NCBI GenBank assembly: GCA_040901705.1
Contig: JBBDYI010000290.1
Location: 1 to 64,000 of the forward strand
Reading direction: 5' to 3'
DNA: 64,000 bases
Source of the DNA: PLA5 sp040901705
GTDB taxonomy: Bacteria > Planctomycetota > Planctomycetia > Pirellulales > PLA5
How positions within the stretch are numbered: position 1 is the stretch's first letter; every line of letters starts with the position of its first letter. Of the stretch, positions 53,301 through 63,000 are shown piece after piece. The notes beneath the pieces are model-generated. The model was not told the origin of the DNA. It saw only the letters and a program-made list of their open reading frames with translations, and made no database searches. The translations under genes and the position numbers were made by a program.

Positions 53301-53821
53301 CGCATCCCGCGACCGCCGCCCCCCTTGGCCGCTTTGAGTATCACCGGGTAGCCGATCTTTTCGGCCTGCTTTTTGCCTTCGGTCGTCGAGCGAACCGCTT
53401 CCTTCGTGCCGCCAAGCACGGGCACGCCGATCTTCTCGGCCGTGTTGCGGGCGAACGTCTTGTCGCCAAGGTTTTCCAGAGCGTCGACCGTCGGCCCGAC
53501 ATACGTGATGCCGCTGTCCGCACACGCACGGGCAAAGTCCGGGTTCTCGGACAGGAATCCATAGCCGGGATGAATCCCATCGATGCCGTGCCGCCGGGCG
53601 ACGTCGATGATCCCTTCGATGTCGAGGTACGCCCGGATTGGCTCGCCCTTGCGGCCAACCTGGTAAGACTCGTCGGCCTTGAACCGATGCAGCGCGAAGC
53701 GGTCCTCGTGAGAATAGATCGCCACGGTGCGGATGCCCATCTCATGGGCGGACCGAAAAACGCGAGTCGCGATCTCGCTACGATTGGCGACGAGGAGTTT
53801 GGTTATATTCTTGATTGACAT
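50372..53821 (-). CDS. pyc: Pyruvate carboxylase
   Basis: 1149 residues, the full single-chain enzyme that turns pyruvate into oxaloacetate. Biotin carboxylase domain: KLLVANRSEIATRVFRSAHEMG, KAAKGGGGRGMRIV, FIEVNPRIQVEHTVTEEVTG. Carboxyltransferase domain: LLTDTTMRDAHQSLLATRLRTKELL, FSLEMWGGATFDTAMRFL, HTHDTAGIQAGSI. C-terminal biotin domain: the biotinylated Lys1115 lies in EAMKMES. It is alone on this strand, and the anaplerotic role fits carbohydrate-degrading heterotrophs. Confidence 0.97.
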   Translation of the reverse strand: MSIKNITKLLVANRSEIATRVFRSAHEMGIRTVAIYSHEDRFALHRFKADESYQVGRKGEPIRAYLDIEGIIDVARRHGIDGIHPGYGFLSENPDFARACADSGITYVGPTVDALENLGDKTFARNTAEKIGVPVLGGTKEAVRSTTEGKKQAEKIGYPVILKAAKGGGGRGMRIVKTADEFVNAFEQAQRESQTAFGSPDVFIEKLVANARHIEVQLLGDKHGNLVHLLERDCTVQRRHQKVVEIAPAPYLAKELRDSLCESALAIGRAVKYECAGTVEFLVDRDSGEFYFIEVNPRIQVEHTVTEEVTGVDLIKSQILVAQGVPLADPEIGIASQKDVATTGFAIQCRVTTEDPTNNFMPDYGRMTHYRSASGMGIRLDAGSAFSGAVVNPFYDSLLVKVTARGRRFVDAAARMERCLQEFRVRGVKTNLQFLIKLITNTSFLEGRCTTRFIDETPDLFILPKRRDRATRLLTFLAENAVNGNPLVKDRPKSTRRLPAQTPDIDPSEPIPDGMRQRYQKLGAEKFCQWILKHKPLLLTDTTMRDAHQSLLATRLRTKELLNIADAYAHRCPDLFSLEMWGGATFDTAMRFLKECPWQRLADLRERIPNILFQMLLRASNAVGYTNYPDNIVKAFVKEAAGAGIDVFRIFDALNSTSNMKVAMDAVHKHGGLCEAAICYTGDILDPNRTKYDLAYYVAMAKELEKMGAHILAIKDMAGLCKPYAAELLVKTLKQEIGIPIHFHTHDTAGIQAGSIVKASEVKLDIADTAFAPLAGGTSQVNLNTLVEALRFTPRDTGLAAQGLDEIAEYWREAREFYTPFESASLAATAELYSHEMPGGQYTNLFEQARALGLADRWPEVCHRYAEVNQLLGDIVKVTPTSKAVGDMALFLVANNFQTTDVLDENRDLAFPASVIDLLIGNMGQPYGGFPKKVRDRILRDRKPVRGRPGASMPPADFQEAAVTVEGFMHRKPTDRDVVTYLLYPKVFREFVQHRQAYSDTSDLPTPVFFHGIETGEEVAVDIEPGKTLMIKFLTIGDPHPDGRRNVFFELNGQPRDLSVVDHSLEADVPKRAQADAANANHIGAAMPGMVVAVAVQAGDNVAKGQKLLTLEAMKMESTIYAERQGKVGSVLVKPGSQVESGDLLIELE

Positions 53822-54148
53822 TGGCCGATTGACGCACCGAGGCGGTGGAAAATGACTAGACGCGGTGGAAGCGGCGTTAGTTTAGCGGCCGTACCTGGGG
53901 CCGTCGATGCGAGGAACGCGAGGGGGACGGCGTTGGACGCGGACGCTTCCGGAAAAAAACGGTTTATTTGACCAAGTACGCGTCCCAGAACTGTGAGAGG
54001 CGAATCCTTTCGCAGTCGGAATCGCTCGACAGTGGAATCGGCGACGTGGCGGCGAATTGCGTCCTGATGCGGGCCGGATTCGTCGCAAAAGATCACTGCC
54101 GCGATTTCGCGAGCGAGCAGAATCGCGATTGCCGGCGGTGGCTATGCG
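53822..54148. other. Gap between pyruvate carboxylase and the XylR-type regulator
   Basis: 327 bases with a family A repeat arm at 53983-54013. A short A-rich tract (GGAAAAAAAC) lies at about 53951-53960. No gene or firm promoter is recognised. Confidence 0.4.
53983..54013 (+). repeat. Palindromic repeat family A, single diverged arm
   Basis: TCCCAGAACTGTGAGAGGCG, then AATCCTTTCGC, matches the left arm of copy 2, including eight bases upstream of the arm (CCCAGAACTG). The right arm is only weakly present at about 54036-54065. The element is degraded. Confidence 0.75.
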
Positions 54149-55339
54149 TCAGGAGTGCTTCCCGACGGTCGTTGCGCGGCGATATTCGCCCGGAGTGACT
54201 TTCATGCACCGGCGGAAGAAGGCGATCATGTACTCCGAATACGCAAAGCCGGATAGGTTCGCGATTACCGACAAGGTGTACTCCGTTTCGGTCAGCAATT
54301 GCTTGACCCGCTCCAATCGTACTCGATTGATCTCGGCCAACGGCGAACGGCCGAGCCGGCGTTGCATCCGCCGTTCCAGCGTCGTGCGCGAAACTCCGAC
54401 GTGCCGCACCACGTCGGCGACGTCGATGCCATCGCTGGCGTGGCTGCGAATGAAACGCAGCGCCGTCGCTACGGCCCGGTCGTCGAGGGCATAGACGTCG
54501 GTCGACGCGCGAACGACCACTCGCAGCGGCGCAACCGGACGCGGCGGGACTGCGTTGCGCTCTCCTTTCATCATCCGCTGTAGAAGTTCGGCGGCTTGGT
54601 AGCCGATCCGTTCGGTGTCTTGTTCGACGCTGGTCAATCTTGGGCCGGCCAGTTCGCAAAGTACTTCGTCGTTGTCGACCCCGATCACGGCGACGTCGTC
54701 GGGCACGGAGATTTGGTGTTCGCGACAGACGTTCAATACTTGCAGTCCACGAATGTCGTTGCATGCGATGACGCCGACCGGCTTTGGGAGTCCGCACAGC
54801 CACTTCGCCAATTGTTTCTCGTGCGTCAGTCCGGCCGCTTCGATGTCCATCGTCGTTATCGTTGCCACGCCGCGTTGCTGCGGTTCGTCGTAAACGCATA
54901 TGGGCAATGCGGCCGCCATAAGCGACTCGGCGAAATATCGTTCGCGCCGTTCGGAATAAACGGCGCCGGCAAAGCCGCAGAACGCCAGATTGCGAAAGCC
55001 GCGCTCGCGCAAATGATCGATCGCCATTTGCGTCACCGCTCGGTCGTCGGTTTCAATGACCGGCGTTCGAGGCAGCGGATACGTCCCCGTCAAGTCGATT
55101 GCCGGCAGCTTCGAACGGGTCAACCGCCGAGCCAGCGCCGGCGTTTCCACACGGGCAATGATGCCATCGCCCGCCCAACGCCGCAGCCACAGTGGCGCGT
55201 TTGCCGAAAGCAGTTGTTCCTGGTGATAGATGGACCAGTTGCCGGCGGTGCGAGCGAAGGCGGCGATACCTCGGAGCACACCGCGTCCGTATTCACGCGA
55301 CGACTCGACGAGCAATCCGACTTTGAACGTCTCGGCCAT
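54149..55339 (-). CDS. XylR-type AraC-family transcription regulator
   Basis: 396 residues. The N-terminal 270 residues are a LacI-like sugar-sensing domain (VGLLVESSREYGRGVLRGIAAFA, PAIDLTGTYPLPRTPVIETDDRAV, VGVIACNDIRGLQVLNVCREHQISVPDDVAVIGVDND). The C-terminal 110 residues are an AraC DNA-binding domain with two HTH units (IDVADVVRHVGVSRTTLERRMQRRLG and LLTETEYTLSVIANLSGFAYSEYMIAFFRRCMKVTPGEYR). It senses a sugar and switches catabolic genes. No sugar pathway is adjacent; the divergently transcribed PEP-CTERM gene could be a target. Confidence 0.92.
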   Translation of the reverse strand: MAETFKVGLLVESSREYGRGVLRGIAAFARTAGNWSIYHQEQLLSANAPLWLRRWAGDGIIARVETPALARRLTRSKLPAIDLTGTYPLPRTPVIETDDRAVTQMAIDHLRERGFRNLAFCGFAGAVYSERRERYFAESLMAAALPICVYDEPQQRGVATITTMDIEAAGLTHEKQLAKWLCGLPKPVGVIACNDIRGLQVLNVCREHQISVPDDVAVIGVDNDEVLCELAGPRLTSVEQDTERIGYQAAELLQRMMKGERNAVPPRPVAPLRVVVRASTDVYALDDRAVATALRFIRSHASDGIDVADVVRHVGVSRTTLERRMQRRLGRSPLAEINRVRLERVKQLLTETEYTLSVIANLSGFAYSEYMIAFFRRCMKVTPGEYRRATTVGKHS

Positions 55340-55599
55340 ATCAGCGAACGGGCCTGCAATCGAAAGTAATGTGAGCGGAAACCTTACTCGGCCGGACGGC
55401 TATCGGCGCTTCGGTGCAACCGTTTTGTCAATAATCACCAATGGCATGCCGCATTTTCATAGTTTATTTCATGCGAATCCTCAGTGACAGGATGTCGGCC
55501 AGCAAATAGCCTAGACATTGTAGCAGCCTATGCGCATCGGCGACGCGCAACCGCATCGATCGCCTTCGATTCATGCTCAATCCATCCGGGAGCGAACTA

Positions 55600-56895
55600 A
55601 TGACTGTGAAAACCGCGTTTTTAGCGAGCATGTGTTGGCTCGCGCTAGCCGCGACGCGACCCGCCAGGGCCGTCGAATTTTGGAGCGTCGATCTCCAGGC
55701 GACCGGCAGCACGTTGTTTGGTCAATCGAATCCGCCGCTGACCGCGGCGGGCGCCGACCCGACGTTCAATCTCGGCAACGTCTGGAACGCCTATACGGTG
55801 CCGGCTCACGATTTACCCGCGGCGCTCGTGCCGGCAATCAATCTGGCCGACCGAGATGGTGCGGCGAGCAGCGTGACCTTTGGTATTTCCGTTCCGATCG
55901 CCGGCTGGGGTGGTGCGGGCGCCGCGGGCGGAGCGAACGATCTGTTTCGCGACTATATCTTCGCGGCAGCAGGCAATTCGCCGGTCACGGCGGATTTCGT
56001 CATCGGCGGCCTGACGCCCGGCGCCAGTTACGACATGATCAACTTCGGTGGAATTGGCCGCGATAGCGCAGTCACCCTCGACTTCAACGGCAATGGCGAC
56101 CTGGCCGACGAAACCGGCCGCATCGCTCCGGTCAACAACGGTGCCGCATTTCGCGGCATCATGGCCAGCGCTGCGGGCCAGATCGTCGGGCGTGTCGCCA
56201 ACGGCACCGGCGATCCCGAAGGAAACTGGGCGGGATTCCATTTAATGAGCGCTGCGCCGCCTGGAGCGAAGCTGTGGAGCGTCGATATCCACGGCGCGGG
56301 CAGCGACCTGTTCGGCCAGGACGTGGCCCCACAAAGCATGACCGGCCTCGAAACGCAATACGGCTTGGGCAACGTTTGGAATCACGTCGCCGTGCCGGGC
56401 TACGACCTCGATCCGGCCGCCGTTTCGTCGCCGCTCGTCGATAGCGAAGGCAATCCGACGGGCGTCGAGTTCAACATTGTCGACGCGGTGCAAGGCTGGG
56501 GCGGAGATCCAGGCATGGGCACCGATCCGCTGCGCCGCGATTATTTGTTCGTGCAGGCCGGACGTTCGCCCGCCAGCGCGGAATGGACGATCACCGGCCT
56601 GACTCCCGGACACACGTATGAGTTGTTCGCGTATAGCGGCGCTGCCCGCGACGTCATGCTCGGCGTGGATCAAACGGGCGAGCAATTCAACTTTCGCGGC
56701 GGCCACTTGTTCGGTAATGTCGCCGTCGACGGGAGCGGCATGATTTCGGGCCTCGTTTCCAGCGCTGCGGGCGAAGCGAATTGGTCCGGCTTTCAACTTC
56801 GCGATGTGACGCCGATTCCCGAGCCGAGCACGATGGCCCTCGTGCTCGTCGGCGCCGCGGCGACGGCCACGATTGCCCGACGACGGCGGGTATAA
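55600..56895 (+). CDS. PEP-CTERM protein made of two WSVD/GNVWN modules
   Basis: 431 residues. A signal peptide (about 1-26) precedes two copies of an uncharacterised beta-rich module (Trp28 to about 213, and Trp226 to about 402). Each copy begins WSVD, then LFGQ and GNVWN, and has a DY.F..AG.SP strand, a GL.PG..Y strand, and a GNW.GF or ANW.GF close. The C-terminus is a PEP-CTERM sorting signal (PEPST, a membrane helix, then RRRR), which exosortase would cut. The start at 55600 is chosen by GGGAG nine bases before it; an upstream Met (55573) lacks one. It is exported to the cell surface. Function unknown. Confidence 0.82.
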   Translation: MTVKTAFLASMCWLALAATRPARAVEFWSVDLQATGSTLFGQSNPPLTAAGADPTFNLGNVWNAYTVPAHDLPAALVPAINLADRDGAASSVTFGISVPIAGWGGAGAAGGANDLFRDYIFAAAGNSPVTADFVIGGLTPGASYDMINFGGIGRDSAVTLDFNGNGDLADETGRIAPVNNGAAFRGIMASAAGQIVGRVANGTGDPEGNWAGFHLMSAAPPGAKLWSVDIHGAGSDLFGQDVAPQSMTGLETQYGLGNVWNHVAVPGYDLDPAAVSSPLVDSEGNPTGVEFNIVDAVQGWGGDPGMGTDPLRRDYLFVQAGRSPASAEWTITGLTPGHTYELFAYSGAARDVMLGVDQTGEQFNFRGGHLFGNVAVDGSGMISGLVSSAAGEANWSGFQLRDVTPIPEPSTMALVLVGAAATATIARRRRV

Positions 56896-56940
56896 CCGGC
56901 TTGCGATGGGCCGTTCGATGCGATTTTTTTCGGATGTCGC

Positions 56941-56979
56941 GGGGCGAGCGCCGCACGTGAGCGCTCGTCCCTCCTTTTT
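56941..56979 (+). terminator. Intrinsic terminator after the PEP-CTERM gene
   Basis: GGGGCGAGCGC (56941-56951) pairs with GCGCTCGTCCC (56961-56971) with one mismatch, followed by TCC and TTTTT. It separates the PEP-CTERM gene from the giant gene, so the latter has its own promoter or relies on read-through. Confidence 0.75.
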
Positions 56980-56988
56980 GTATTGATC

Positions 56989-56996
56989 GAGGAGGA
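56989..56996 (+). promoter_or_regulatory. Strong ribosome binding site of the giant gene
   Basis: GAGGAGGA lies six bases before the ATG at 57003 and fixes the start of the large surface protein. Confidence 0.85.
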
Positions 56997-57002
56997 TCGG
57001 CG

Positions 57003-60000
57003 ATGCTTTGGCTTCAGACATGGAAGACTTTGACCGAGTCGAGAAGAAGTCGCGCGATTGCCGATCGTCGCCGCTCGCGCCGTTTGTCGCCGGCGACGGT
57101 GGAAGCGCTCGAGCCGCGCCTGGTGCTGGATAGCACCGTCGTATTCAACGAGATCATGTATAATCCGGCGGGGGACGATACGGGCCGGGAATGGATCGAA
57201 CTGCACAACCAGATGGCCGTCGACATGGACGTCTCGTTGTGGCGCATCGACGGCGCGGTCGAGTACGATTTTCCCGAGGAGACGGTGATTCCCGGCCACG
57301 GCTATCTCGTCGTCGCCGCCGATCCCGATGCGTTCCAGACGGAATACGGCGTCGCTGGCGTGCTGGGGCCGTTTGCCGGTTCGCTCTCCAATGGCGGCGA
57401 AACGCTGGAGCTTTACAACAACTTCAATTCGGCCCGGACGCGGGCACTGCCGCCACCGCCTCCCGCGGCGGACAAGCTGTGGAGCGTCGATATTCAGGCC
57501 GTCGGCGGCGTGATCACGCAACCGAATCCACCGCTCAAGACCGGCGTCGAAGCCAGTTCCGGCTGGGGCGACGTGTGGAACGCCTTCAACATTGCCGGCC
57601 ACACCGGAACCACGCTCAATCCGACGCTCGCGCTGGTTAACAGCGCCGGCACGCCCACGGGCGTCACGTTTTCCATTGCCGGCGCGATCTCCGGTTGGTC
57701 GGAAAACGGCGACGGGCTCACCAGCGACTATCTGTTCGTCGCGGCGGGCAACTCGCCGACCACGGCGAACTGGCAAATCACGGGCCTTGACCTGGCGAAG
57801 ACGTACAGTTTTTTTCCCTATGGCAGTTCGCTACGCGACATGGGCTGGAACGTCGACCGCGGCGGCGACGGGTCGCTCGCCAACGACGCGCCGCTTGTCG
57901 TTTCCGCCGCTGGCACATTGGTCGAGGGCGTCCACCCCGATGCGACTGGGAAGATCGTCGGCAGCGTCGCCAATGGCACGGGAGACCCGGAGGGAAATTG
58001 GGCTGGATTCCAACTCCTGGAAGTCGATCCCACGCCCGGCGGCGCGCCGGACATTGCCCATTTGCCCGGTCCGGGTGGACTCGACGGGCGGCGGTTGATG
58101 AATTCCGTCAACTACGACGACGGCGACGACTGGCCGATCGAGCCGGACGGCTCCGGCGCGTCGCTCGCGAAGATCGATCCGGACGCCGGCAGCGCGCAAG
58201 CCGAGAACTGGACATTCAGCAACACGGTCGGCGGCACGCCCGGGGTGCGGAACTTCTCCGATGGCCGTCCGCTGCAAGTTTCGCAGATTTCGGACGCCTC
58301 TGGCAACGGCCGCCACGGCGCGCCGTTCGCCCTGGGCACGGTGGCGGAGGGCTTCGAAGGCCGCGCCGGTTCGTTCGACGGGGCCACGAGCTACGTCGAA
58401 GTGCCGATCGATCTCAATCCAACGGCCAATTCACAAATCACATTTGGCGCTTGGGTTCGTTCCGACACCACTTCGCCGACGCATGCGATCGTCTCGAACG
58501 ACGATGGCGGTTGGGATCGTTCGATTGCTATCGGCAGCGGCGTCGCGCCGGTTTCGCCGGGCAACGAGAACGTGTGGAACGCCTTTAACGTACAAGGGCA
58601 CAATCTCACTTCCACGAATCCTTCGATGAACCTCGTCGACCGCGACGGCGCGGCGACAAGCGTGAGTTTTTCGATTCTCGGCACGATTTCCGGATTCAGC
58701 AACGCGCAGAATCCGGCCGCGCGGTTGACGAACGACTATATGTTCGTCAGCGCGGGAAATTCAGCCGCCAACGCCGATTGGACGATCGCGGGCCTGGTGT
58801 CGCAACGGCAATACGACTTTTATGCCTACGGCGGCATCGCCCGCGACGCTTCGATGCGCGTCGACACGAATGGCGACGGTTCGCTCGCCGGCGAAACGAC
58901 GCGGATGGCGCCGGTCAATGGCGGTATCCTGATCGGCGGCGTAACGGCGAGCAACTCGGGGCAGATTCTCGGCAATGTCGGACCCGGCAGCGGCGGCGAG
59001 GGAAACTGGAGTGGTTTTCAACTCGTCGATCGAGTGACCGGGCAGTTGTGGAGCGTCGACATTCAGGCGATCAATGGCCCGCTGTTCGGACAGCAACCGC
59101 CGTTGTTGCAGAGCGGCCCGTTGTCCACCGGCGCGGGCGTCGGGTACTCCGCTTTTGCCGGCGGGCACCAGTTCAACGGCAGTGGCATTACCGCCGATCC
59201 CGCAACGTGGGCGTTCGTCGCCGGAGCGTTCGATCAGACGACAAACAGCATGACGCTGTACGTCGACCGCGACGCATCGACGACGGCCGACGCCGTACAG
59301 GTCTTCACCGACGCGGCCACGGCGTTCGGCACGAGTCTGTTGCCGACGAATATCGGCCGATTGCCGTCGGGGGCGTGGTATTTCGATGGTTTGATCGACA
59401 ACGTGTTTTTCGCCGACGGCGCGCTCAGCGCGGGACAGATTACCGCATTGCGAGACGGCGGCGCGGCGGCCGTTTCGGCATTGGGCGGCGATCTGCTCGC
59501 GTTCTATCCGTTCGAGGACGTCGCGCCGGGCGACACGACGGTCGAATTGCCGGCGCTGGTGATTAACGAATTCGATTCGTCCGAGGCCGCGCTGTTTCGC
59601 GTGGAATTGGTCAACTCGGGCGATACGGCTGTAAATCTCGCCGGCATGGTGCTATCGACCAACGAGACCGGCGCGCCCGACTACTCGTTTCCCGCGCAAA
59701 TGCTCGCCGCAGGCGGTCGGATCGTGGTCGACGAAGTGGCGCTTGGTTTCCGGCCGAACGATGGCGATGCGCTGTTCCTGTTCACGGCCGGCAAGACGTC
59801 GGTCGTCGACGCCGGGCACGTCGACAATTCGCCGCGGGCACGCTATCCCGACGTTACGGGGCCTTGGCTCGAGCCGACGACGATGACGCTGGGCGGCGCG
59901 AACGTCGTCGACCTCCGCGACGAGATCGCGATCAACGAGATCATGTACCACGGCTATCCGGACCGCGGTACACCGCCCACGCCGGCGGAATACGCGACGA

Positions 60001-63000
60001 CGACGCTGCTCGATTGGAACGCGACGTGGCGCTACAACCAGGTTGGCCAATCGGTCGCCGGCGGCCAGCTTCCGACGAATTGGGCGGCGACTTCGCATCC
60101 AGTCGACGGATCGACGTGGCTTTCCGGCAACGGTCTTTTTGCGCTGGAACCCAACGGCACGATCGCAGACATTCGAACGCCGCTCACCCTCGGCGGCGGC
60201 CGCACGACGTACTATTTCGAGACGGAGTTCACGGTCCCCACGGACGCTGCGGACGGGTTCGAACTGCAAATCGAACATTACATCGACGACGGCGCACTTT
60301 TCTACCTCAACGGCGTCGAAATCGTCGACCGCGTCAACTTGCCGGCCGCCGGAGTGACGAATGCGACCTTCGCTTTGGCTCAGATCGAGGCCGCTGTCGC
60401 GACCGTCGTCGTGTCGGCCGACCGCCTGGCCGTAGCGGGCTTTGCCAAGGGGGTGCCGCAGCGGCTGTCGGTCGAAGTGCATCAAGGTGCGGCGGCGAGC
60501 AGCGACGTCGTATTCGGCACGCGCGTTCATACGCGCGTACAATCCGCGCCCGGAACGCCCGGCACGCCGTATGCCGAGAGCAACGAGGAGTGGATCGAGC
60601 TTTACAACCGTTCGGCGACGACGGTCGATTTGACGGGCTGGTCGCTCCGCGGCGGCGTGGACTACGCATTCGTCGGCGGTACGACGATCCCGGCCGGCGG
60701 CTATCTCGTGGTGTCGAACGACGCCGCGGCGCTGGCGGCCAAGTATCCGGCGATTGCGGGCGAGATCGTCGGGATTTTTTCCGGAACGCTGTCGAATTCC
60801 GGCGAAACCGTGCGGCTCGAAGACCCGCTGGGCAATCCGGCCGACGAAGTGCGATACTACGATGGCGGGCGGTGGCCCGCCGCGGCCGATGGCGGCGGAT
60901 CGTCGCTCGAATTGCGCGATCCCGGCGCGGACAACGCGCAACCGGCCGCGTGGGCGGCCAGCGACGAGTCGGCCGGTACGGCGTGGCGGACGTACACCTA
61001 CCGCGGCATCGCCGTGAACGACGGCATCGGCAACGATGTGTTCCGAGAACTGGTGCTCGGCATGTTGGACGCCGGCGAGCTTTTGTTGGACGACATCAGC
61101 GTCGTCGAACGCCCCGGTACGCCGCAGGCGGTTGCCGTCATTCGAAACGGCTCGTTCGAGACGGACGCCCTGGGCAGCGCGGCCAGCAGTTGGCGGATCA
61201 TCGGCAACCACTCAGGCACGGTCATCGCCGATCCCACCAACGCCGCGAACAAGGTGTTGCGGCTCGTCGCGACCGGGCCCACGGAAGACAAACACAATCA
61301 CGCCGAAACGACGTTCGCGGCGAATCGGCCGATCGCCGTCGGCGCGGAATACGAGATTTCATTCCGCGCGAAATGGATATCGGGTTCGAACCAACTCAAC
61401 TCGCGGCTGTATTTCAATTTCTTACAGCAAACGACACTGATCGACGTGTCGCACGATGGCGGCACGCCGGCGGCGCAAAACTCGCGGTTTGCGGCGAATG
61501 TCGGGCCGACATACACCGAGTTCTACCACGGTCCGGTCGTGCCCAAGGCGAACGAGGAGGTGACGGAGTCCGTGGCGGCCGCCGACCCGGACGGCGTGGC
61601 GTCGATGGCGCTGTTCTACTCGGTCGGCGGCGGCGGGTTTTCGTCGATTGCCATGACGGACGCCGGCGGAGGTCGATATACCGGCAAGATTCCCGGTCAG
61701 GCGGCGGCGAGCGTGGTGCAGTTCTATGTGCAAGGCGCCGATGCGCTCGGCGCGGTCTCGACCTATCCGGCCGACGGGGCGAGTTCGCGGGCGCTGTACG
61801 TCGTCGAGGACGGTCAGGCCGCCGTCGGACAATTGCACAACCTACGCATCGTCATGACGCCGGCGGATCGCGATTTCCTATACCTGAACACCAACCGCAT
61901 GAGTAACGCGCACCTCGGCGCGACCGTGATCTACGACGAGCGGGAGGTGTTCTACGACGTCGGCGCGCAGCTAAAAGGCAGCGCCTTTGGCCGCTTCGCC
62001 GGTACGGAAACCGGCTTCAGCGTTCGCTTCAACCCCGACGAATTGTTCCGCGGTGTTCACGAAACGATCAGCATCGAACGGGCCGGCAACAAGAAGGAAT
62101 TGCTCGCCAAACACATGTACGGGCGCGCTGGCGGCGGGCTGGTGAGTTTCTACGACGACGTGATCCGCATCGTCGCGCCACGAGCGAACGAAACCGGCGT
62201 CACGCTGCTCTCGATGGCTCGATACAGCGACGTGTTTCTCGATGAGTCCTTCGACAACGGCGGCGAAGGCGCGCTCTACAACATGGAGTTGCTCTACAAC
62301 CCCAACGGCACGGTCGACGGGAATCCCGAAAGCCTCAAGCTCAACAATCCATACAACCATACCAACGGTACGGTGGTCATTGCCGATCGCGGCGACGACA
62401 AAGAGACGTACCGCTGGAACTACCAGATGCGCAACGCCCGCGGCCGCGACGACTATGCACCGCTCATCGAATTGATGCAGGCGTTCAGTCTTGCCGGCTC
62501 AGCGCTCGACGCGGCGACGCAACAGATCATGGACGTCGACCAATGGATGCGGACGTGGGCGATGTTCTCGCTCAACGGCAACGACGATCTGTACACCCGC
62601 GTCTACGATCACAACTACCGGATGTACGTGCGGCCCGAGGACGGCAAGATCATCGGCATGCCCTGGGATTTGGACCGCGCATTTCAGATCGCGACCAACG
62701 CGCCGCTCTGGGGCGACGAAAACCTCCGCAACGTGATCGAGTTGCCAACGAACAAGCGGCTGTTCTACGGCCACTTGTTCGACATTGCGAACACGACGGC
62801 GAACGCAGATTATATGACGACGTGGGCGACGCACTTCGCGGCGCTAACCGGCCAGAGCTTTTCTGGAGAATTGGGCTACATCGTCGCCCGCAGCAATTAC
62901 GTCCTCGGCCAGCTTCCCGGTGAGTTTTCGTTCGACATCGCGACGGCCGATCCACTCGACGTCGGTGCGGCATCGACGGCCACGCTGACCGGACGGGCCT

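Noticed and set aside
57480..59140. Inteins as an explanation of the interrupted domains
   Set aside because: The intruding segments lack an intein-type N-terminal Cys/Ser block, a His-Asn C-terminus and homing-endonuclease motifs, and the same sequence occurs as a free-standing module in the PEP-CTERM protein.
59864..61906. 680-codon plus-strand frame and 519-codon minus-strand frame (59652-61211) within the giant gene
   Set aside because: Arg-rich shadows of the continuous LTD/CotH frame, which has recognisable domains and runs without a stop from 57003 to the window edge.
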